NCBI RefSeq assembly: GCF_005080685.1
Contig: NZ_CP039371.1
Coordinates: forward strand, 4,712,001 to 4,776,000
Length of the DNA stretch: 64,000 nucleotides
Origin: Pseudomonas putida
Lineage (GTDB): Bacteria > Pseudomonadota > Gammaproteobacteria > Pseudomonadales > Pseudomonadaceae
Reading direction: 5' to 3'
The notes beneath the pieces were generated by a model that was not told the origin of the DNA, ran no database searches, and worked only from the letters and a program-made list of their open reading frames with translations. A program made the position numbers and the translations under genes. This document shows, in pieces, positions 56,463 to 64,000 of the stretch (positions are counted from its first letter, which is position 1; each line of letters opens with the position of its first letter).

Positions 56463-57812
56463 TCAAGGTTGGCGTTGGAACGGATAGACCGAACCCAACT
56501 GCAGTATCTGAGTCAGCTCATCCAGCGCCGTGCGGCACTCGACCAGCAATTGCGGGTCGGCAAGGTCCGCTTCGCCGAGGCGGTCGCGGTAGTGCTTGTC
56601 GACCCACTGCACGAGCGTCTCGTACAGTGGCGCGGTCATGATAACGCCTGGATTGACCGCTGCCAGTTCGGATTCCTTCAACGCCACCCGCAAACGCAGG
56701 CAAGCCGGCCCACCACCGTTCTGCATGCTCTGCTTGAGGTCGAACACCTTGACCTCGCACACCGGACCGCCCTGGCGAGTCAACTGCTCCAGGTACTGCC
56801 AGACCCGTTCGTTGTTACGGCACTCTTCCGGCACCACCAGCAACATCGAGCCATCGTCGCGGCTGAGCAGTTGGCTGTTGAACAGGTAGGAGCGCACCGC
56901 GTCCTCCACCGCCACCGCCGCCCGAGGTACCTGGATGGCCTGGAAACGGCCACCCTTGTTGGCCAGTTTAGCCTGCAGTTGGCCGAGCACCGCATCGCTG
57001 TCGAGGAAAGCGTCCTCGTGGTGGAACAGCACCTCACCGTTACCCACCGAAATCACATCGTTGTGGAATACGCCCTGGTCGATCACGGCCGGGTTCTGTT
57101 GAGCGTAGACCACCCCATCGTCGCGCAGGCCATGCAGCCTGGCCACGGCCTGGGAGGCTTCGAGGGTCTGGCGCGCCGGGTACTTTTGCGGCGCCGGGTA
57201 GCGACTGTCGAAGGCGCTGCGCCCATAGACGAAGAACTCCACCCCAGGCTCGCCGTATTCGCGACAGAAACGCGTGTGGTTGGCCGCTCCTTCGTCACCG
57301 AACTGCGCCACCGCCGGCAATGCCGGGTGGTGGGCGAAGTGCCGGTCATCGGCGAACATCGCCGCCAATACGCGGCTTGTAGTGGGGTGCTCGATGCTGC
57401 GGTGGTATTTGCAGTTGAGGTTGGCGGCGGTGAAGTGCACGCGCCCATCGGCCGTGTCGGCGCTGGGGCTCACGGTAGCGGCGTTGGCCACCCACATGCT
57501 CGACGCCGAGCAGCTGGCGACCAGCAGTGGCATGGCCTCGCGCGCGGCACGCTGGATGACTTCGCCATCGCTCCCGGCGAAGCCCAGGCGACGCAGGGCA
57601 GCCACGTCTGGGCGCTCCTGAGGGGCGATCACGCCCTGCTTGAAGCCCATGTCGACCAGGGCCTTCATCTTCGCCAGGCCCTGACGCGCGGCCTCACGGG
57701 GGTTTGAGGCCTGCTGGCTATTGCTCTGCGAGGCCACGTTGCCGTAGGACAGGCCGCCATAGTTGTGGGTGGGCCCTACCAGGCCATCAAAATTTACTTC
57801 GTAGGATCTCAT
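56463..57812 (-). CDS. astB: N-succinylarginine dihydrolase AstB
   Basis: 449 aa from ATG 57812 ([20 protein letters not shown]), with GGAG 8 nt upstream. It hydrolyses N2-succinylarginine to succinylornithine, 2 NH3 and CO2, step 2 of the AST pathway. Amidinotransferase-like fold; characteristic segments are [24 protein letters not shown] and [14 protein letters not shown], containing the catalytic His/Cys region near the C-terminus. It follows astD by 23 bp. (Also called aruB.). Confidence 0.96.
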   Translation of the reverse strand: MRSYEVNFDGLVGPTHNYGGLSYGNVASQSNSQQASNPREAARQGLAKMKALVDMGFKQGVIAPQERPDVAALRRLGFAGSDGEVIQRAAREAMPLLVASCSASSMWVANAATVSPSADTADGRVHFTAANLNCKYHRSIEHPTTSRVLAAMFADDRHFAHHPALPAVAQFGDEGAANHTRFCREYGEPGVEFFVYGRSAFDSRYPAPQKYPARQTLEASQAVARLHGLRDDGVVYAQQNPAVIDQGVFHNDVISVGNGEVLFHHEDAFLDSDAVLGQLQAKLANKGGRFQAIQVPRAAVAVEDAVRSYLFNSQLLSRDDGSMLLVVPEECRNNERVWQYLEQLTRQGGPVCEVKVFDLKQSMQNGGGPACLRLRVALKESELAAVNPGVIMTAPLYETLVQWVDKHYRDRLGEADLADPQLLVECRTALDELTQILQLGSVYPFQRQP

Positions 57813-57835
57813 CGGCAAGGCTCCGGGACCTGTTG

Positions 57836-59299
<1,464 letters not shown>

Positions 59300-60328
59300 T
59301 TACTGACCCTCCCGGCTCGCTGAAAGCGGCACGGCCCGCACGTTGTCGCCCGCGCCCATGCGCAGGCGCTTGGCGGTCGCCGGGTCGACCACCAAGGTAC
59401 CGGCGGCCAGGCGAGCCGGTGCTGCGGTGATGCGGCAGTCGTCGCGCTTGCGGTTATGGATGATGTACGGCGTGGCATCGTCGCCCGGTGTGCCCACGGC
59501 CAGCACCAGGGTCTGGCTGTCACGCACCGCGCGGACCTTGGCGGTCTCGCACTCGATGGCGGGGCCGGCGTCGAAGATATCGACATAGCCCTGGTAGCTG
59601 AAGCCTTCCTGCTTGAGCATCGCCAGCGCAGGCTCGGTATCGGTGTGCACGCGCCCGATCACGCTGCGCGCAGCCTCGGAGAGGAAGCAGGTGTACAGCG
59701 GGAACTTGGGCATCAGCTCGGCGATGAACGACTTGTTACCCACGCCGGTCAGGTAGTCGGCCTGGCTGAATTCCATCCTGAAGAAGTGCCTGCCCAGGCT
59801 CTCCCAGAACGGCGAGCGGCCATGCTCGTCGGACATGCCGCGCATCTCGGCGATGATCTTGTTGCCGAACAACTCGGGGAACTCGGCGATGAACAGCATC
59901 CGCGCCCGCGACAGCAGCCGACCGTTGAGCCCGCAGCGGTGATCGCTGCGCAGGAACAACGAGCACAGCTCGGAGTTGCCGGTCAGATCGTTGGCCAGGA
60001 ACAGGGTCGGGATCTCACGGTAGATGTTCAGCTCCTGGGAGGCGCTGACGGTAAGGCCGACCCGGTAGTTGTACCAAGGCTCGCGCAGGCCCACGGCGCC
60101 GGCGATGGCACTGATGCCGACCACCAGGCCCTCGTCGTTCTCCAGCACGAACAGATAGTCGGTGTCGCCGCGCTCGGCCTCGCCACGGAAGCTCTTCTCG
60201 GCCCAGCCTACGCGATGGCCGAGGCGCTCCTCGTTGGCCGGCAGGGAGGTCAACCCGGTGGTGCCGGTGCTGCGTGCCAATTCGATCAGCGCGGGTAAAT
60301 CGCTGCTGCGTACAGGACGAACGATCAT
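59300..60328 (-). CDS. aruG: Arginine N-succinyltransferase, beta subunit
   Basis: 342 aa AstA-family acyltransferase. With AruF it transfers succinyl from succinyl-CoA to the alpha-amine of arginine, step 1 of the pathway. It begins MIVRPVRSSDLPALIELARS and carries NYRVGLTVSASQELNIYREI and YVDIFDAGPAIECETAKVRAV, all family features. It is paralogous to the gene immediately upstream (aruF), as known in P. aeruginosa, where the enzyme is a heteromer. GGAG precedes the ATG. Confidence 0.94.
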   Translation of the reverse strand: MIVRPVRSSDLPALIELARSTGTTGLTSLPANEERLGHRVGWAEKSFRGEAERGDTDYLFVLENDEGLVVGISAIAGAVGLREPWYNYRVGLTVSASQELNIYREIPTLFLANDLTGNSELCSLFLRSDHRCGLNGRLLSRARMLFIAEFPELFGNKIIAEMRGMSDEHGRSPFWESLGRHFFRMEFSQADYLTGVGNKSFIAELMPKFPLYTCFLSEAARSVIGRVHTDTEPALAMLKQEGFSYQGYVDIFDAGPAIECETAKVRAVRDSQTLVLAVGTPGDDATPYIIHNRKRDDCRITAAPARLAAGTLVVDPATAKRLRMGAGDNVRAVPLSASREGQ

Positions 60329-60397
60329 GCTATCTCCTTGTGCGCGGCTTTTCGCCAGCGCGAAACTCTCTATACCTGGGGCACCGACGACCCGATA

Positions 60398-61417
60398 TCA
60401 GACCGCGACCAGGCGCACGCTGGCACCCTCGCCCACTCCCAGCGCCTCGGCCGCAGCGCTGTCGAGGCTGACCGGTTTGCCCGGCACCCAGTCGAGCTCC
60501 AGCAGTACGGCGCGGTAGTCCTGCAACAAGCCGTTGCACACCAGGTACGGCCGGCCGCCCTTGCTCGGCGCATCCTCGAGCTTGACCGGTACTACGCGAC
60601 TCTGGGCGATCGAGCGGATGCCCGAGGTACGCGCATGCAGGGTCGGACCGCCGTCGAAGATGTCGATGTAGTGCTCGGTTTCGAAGCCGTCGCGCATGAG
60701 GATGTCGAAGGTGATCTGCGCACGCGGGTGCACCTGGCCCATGGCTTCCTGGGCCGCGTCCGGCAGCAGCGGCACGTAGATCGGGTAGTGCGGCATCAGC
60801 TCGGCGAGGAAGGTGCGGCTCTTAAGCCCACACAGGCGCTCGGCATCGGCATAGTTGAGGTCGAAGAAGTTGCGCCCGATGGCATCCCAGAATGGCGACT
60901 CGCCCTGCTCGTCGCTGTAGCCGACGATCTCGGTGACCACCGAATCGGCGAAACGCTCCGGATGCGAGGCCATGAACAGCAAGCGTCCGCGGGAATTGAG
61001 CTCGGCCCAGCCACTGCCCACCAGCTCCGGCAATACGTAGAAGCTGGTCAGGAGACTGTTGCCGGTGAGGTCATGGCACAGCGATAGCACATGGATCTTG
61101 TTGTGGATCTTCAGCTCGCGAGAGGCATGCACGAAGGTTTCGTTACGAAAGCTGTAGAACGGCTCGGAATAACCCGCCGAGGCGACGATGGCGGAGCAAC
61201 CGGCGAGCTTGCCGGTCTCGCTGTCCTCGAGCACGAAAAAATAGGTTTCTTCACCGTTGAAAATGACTTCGGCGGCGAAGGAAGTTTCCGAGGCGGCGAT
61301 CTTGTCGCCCAGCCGGGCGGTATCGTCCGGCAGCGAGGTGACACCAATGGGGCTGTCGGCAGCCATGCGCTGCACATCGTTCAGATCAGCCATTTGCGCG
61401 GGGCGCATCACCAGCAT
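60398..61417 (-). CDS. aruF: Arginine N-succinyltransferase, alpha subunit
   Basis: 339 aa, AstA family. It starts MLVMRPAQMADLNDVQRMAADSPIGVTSLP and contains FRNETFVHASRELKIHNKIHVL, HYIDIFDGGPTLHARTSGIRS and a C-terminal KPVSLDSAAAEALGVGEGASVRLV. AAAGGAG precedes the ATG. It forms the heteromeric enzyme with AruG. It follows aruC with a 134 bp gap that shows no clear terminator. Confidence 0.94.
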   Translation of the reverse strand: MLVMRPAQMADLNDVQRMAADSPIGVTSLPDDTARLGDKIAASETSFAAEVIFNGEETYFFVLEDSETGKLAGCSAIVASAGYSEPFYSFRNETFVHASRELKIHNKIHVLSLCHDLTGNSLLTSFYVLPELVGSGWAELNSRGRLLFMASHPERFADSVVTEIVGYSDEQGESPFWDAIGRNFFDLNYADAERLCGLKSRTFLAELMPHYPIYVPLLPDAAQEAMGQVHPRAQITFDILMRDGFETEHYIDIFDGGPTLHARTSGIRSIAQSRVVPVKLEDAPSKGGRPYLVCNGLLQDYRAVLLELDWVPGKPVSLDSAAAEALGVGEGASVRLVAV

Positions 61418-61551
61418 GGTGTCACTCCTTTCGGGTCAGCGTGCCGAAAGACTCGACACGGAAAAACGGCGGGTGCGGCAGCAACCTGCCAACACGCACC
61501 CACTCTGGAAATCGGTATCGCCGGCCCCCCTAAGGCGCCGGCGAACAGGCA

Positions 61552-62918
<1,367 letters not shown>

Positions 62919-62996
62919 AACTTTGTCGCAATCGCGCAGTGTACGGGAGAGAGGGGGCTGGGTGAACGGGTGTTCACATTAGAAATGCATTGCCGA

Positions 62997-63037
62997 TACC
63001 GGCCTCTTCGCGGCGGGTCGGCGCGAAGAGGCCGGTA
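62997..63037. repeat. REP-like hairpin between argR and aruC
   Basis: Perfect 16 bp stem TACCGGCCTCTTCGCG / CGCGAAGAGGCCGGTA with a 9 nt loop, 16 bp past the argR stop. No T tract follows, so it resembles a single REP more than an intrinsic terminator. Confidence 0.75.
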
Positions 63038-63052
63038 CAGAGGAAGAGAAGG

Positions 63053-64000
63053 TCAGCCCTTGTCGACAGGCGACGAGCTCAACTCGAACGGGCTGCTGCT
63101 ACGCCGCTGGTTGCGGTCTTCACGCGGCGTGGCACCAAAGAAATTGCGGTAGGCACTGGAGAAGTGCGGCCCGGAGGAAAACCCGCACGAAAGCCCGATC
63201 TGGATGATCGACTTGCTGGTCTGCATCAGCATCTGCCGCGCCTTGTTCAGGCGCAGCTCCAGGTAATACTGGCTAGGCACGCGATTGAGGTACTGCTTGA
63301 AGATGCGCTCCAACTGCCGACGCGACACGCAAACGTGCTGGGCGATCTCGTCGGTGGTCAACGGCTCTTCGATGTTGGCTTCCATCAACAGCACCGCCTG
63401 GGTCAGCTTGGGATGGCTCGAACCCAGGCGATTCTGCAGGGGAATACGCTGACGCTCACCCCCCTCGCGGATACGCTCGACCACCAGTTCCTCGGACACC
63501 GCCCCGGCAAGCTCTGCGCCATGATCACGCGCCAGCACCGCCAGCAACAGGTCGGTCACCGCCATGCCACCGCAGGCCGTCAGGCGATCACGGTCCCAGT
63601 CGAACAGGTGGCTGGTGGCGATCACCTTGGGGAAGCGCTCGGCAAAATCATCCTGCCAGCGCCAATGCACTGCGGCGCGGTAGCCATCGAGTAGCCCGAC
63701 CAAGGCCAGCGGATAGACCCCAGCCGACAGCCCGCCGATCATGCAGCCACTGCGCGCAAGCTGCTTGAGCGCGGCGGACAGCGTCGAACCTACCGCCAGA
63801 GGCGCCTCGTCGGCCAGCAGGAACAGCTTCTGGAACCCCTCCAGGCGGCCACTCCAGGGCTCTCCTGGCAAACGCCAGGCGCCCTCGCTGGCCGGTTCGG
63901 CCTGCAGGAACACCAGTTCGTAGGCCACTTCCGGATGCACCTGCTGGGCCACCTGCAGGACTTCTTCGGCCAGCGCCAAGGTCAGGGGCTTGGTGCTGGG
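63053..64000 (-). CDS. argR: Arginine-responsive regulator ArgR (5' end outside window)
   Basis: C-terminal 315 or so residues of an AraC/XylS-family regulator; the reading frame stays open past 64000, so the start is missing. The N-terminal part is a DJ-1/PfpI-like GATase1 domain (GCMIGGLSAGVYPLALVGLL). The C-terminal HTH pair is at about the last 100 residues (TTDEIAQHVCVSRRQLERIFKQYL, SIIQIGLSCGFSSGPHFSSAYRNFFG). This is the Pseudomonas ArgR, not the E. coli-type repressor. It activates the aru operon with arginine and is expected to be the last gene of an aot transport operon lying beyond the window. Confidence 0.93.
   Translation of the reverse strand, partial: PSTKPLTLALAEEVLQVAQQVHPEVAYELVFLQAEPASEGAWRLPGEPWSGRLEGFQKLFLLADEAPLAVGSTLSAALKQLARSGCMIGGLSAGVYPLALVGLLDGYRAAVHWRWQDDFAERFPKVIATSHLFDWDRDRLTACGGMAVTDLLLAVLARDHGAELAGAVSEELVVERIREGGERQRIPLQNRLGSSHPKLTQAVLLMEANIEEPLTTDEIAQHVCVSRRQLERIFKQYLNRVPSQYYLELRLNKARQMLMQTSKSIIQIGLSCGFSSGPHFSSAYRNFFGATPREDRNQRRSSSPFELSSSPVDKG

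Overview
The window reads as chromosome of a fluorescent Pseudomonas of the P. putida type. This rests on the protein sequences, the high GC content, the flagellar gene order, the bkdR-bkdA1A2B-lpdV locus, the aru (arginine succinyltransferase) operon next to argR, the csrA-lysC-alaS-tRNA neighbourhood, and the palindromic REP pairs typical of this group. I see no prophage, integrase, transposase or CRISPR array.

Flagellar region (1-22700). fliC has a sigma-28 promoter. A flagellin-modification island follows: a TPR-glycosyltransferase, a TPR-methyltransferase broken by a one-base frameshift, and a KAS III-like enzyme. The hook, rod and ring genes then lie on the minus strand as two units. 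flgBCDE plus a small secreted-protein gene ends at a terminator, and flgFGHIJKL ends at another; each unit has its own sigma-54 promoter. Upstream lie cheV-cheR (minus) and, on the plus strand, flgA, the sigma-28-driven flgMN and the c-di-GMP brake flgZ/ycgR.

Metabolic region (22700-42600). An MFS transporter and a glutamine-synthetase-like gamma-glutamyl ligase come first, then the branched-chain ketoacid dehydrogenase operon with its Lrp-type regulator. A putative catabolic cluster follows: MFS, aldehyde dehydrogenase, 2-hydroxyacid dehydrogenase, FAD amine oxidase, RidA, a frameshifted cupin and a divergent Ser/Cys proline-racemase homologue. The cluster is interrupted by a 645 bp giant inverted repeat and a 14-copy CTTGG microsatellite. 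A TSUP exporter and several REP pairs close the region.

Cell-envelope and housekeeping region (42600-54900). This holds a DUF3829-like lipoprotein, a two-TM protein and a divergent degenerate J-domain membrane protein; tRNA-Arg(CCT); phnN; an Arc-type regulator; mgtE; three tandem tRNA-Arg(ACG); tRNA-Ser(GCT); csrA; lysC; and alaS.

Arginine catabolism (55100-64000). aruC-aruF-aruG-astD-astB-(small His-tailed protein)-astE convert arginine to glutamate and succinate. argR (5' end beyond the window) and candidate ArgR half-sites sit just upstream.

The most unusual signals are the 645 bp inverted repeat, whose inner hairpins covary between arms; the CTTGG tract; the two single-G frameshifts; the small gene coupled to flgE; and the unassigned catabolic cluster around the Ser/Cys racemase homologue.
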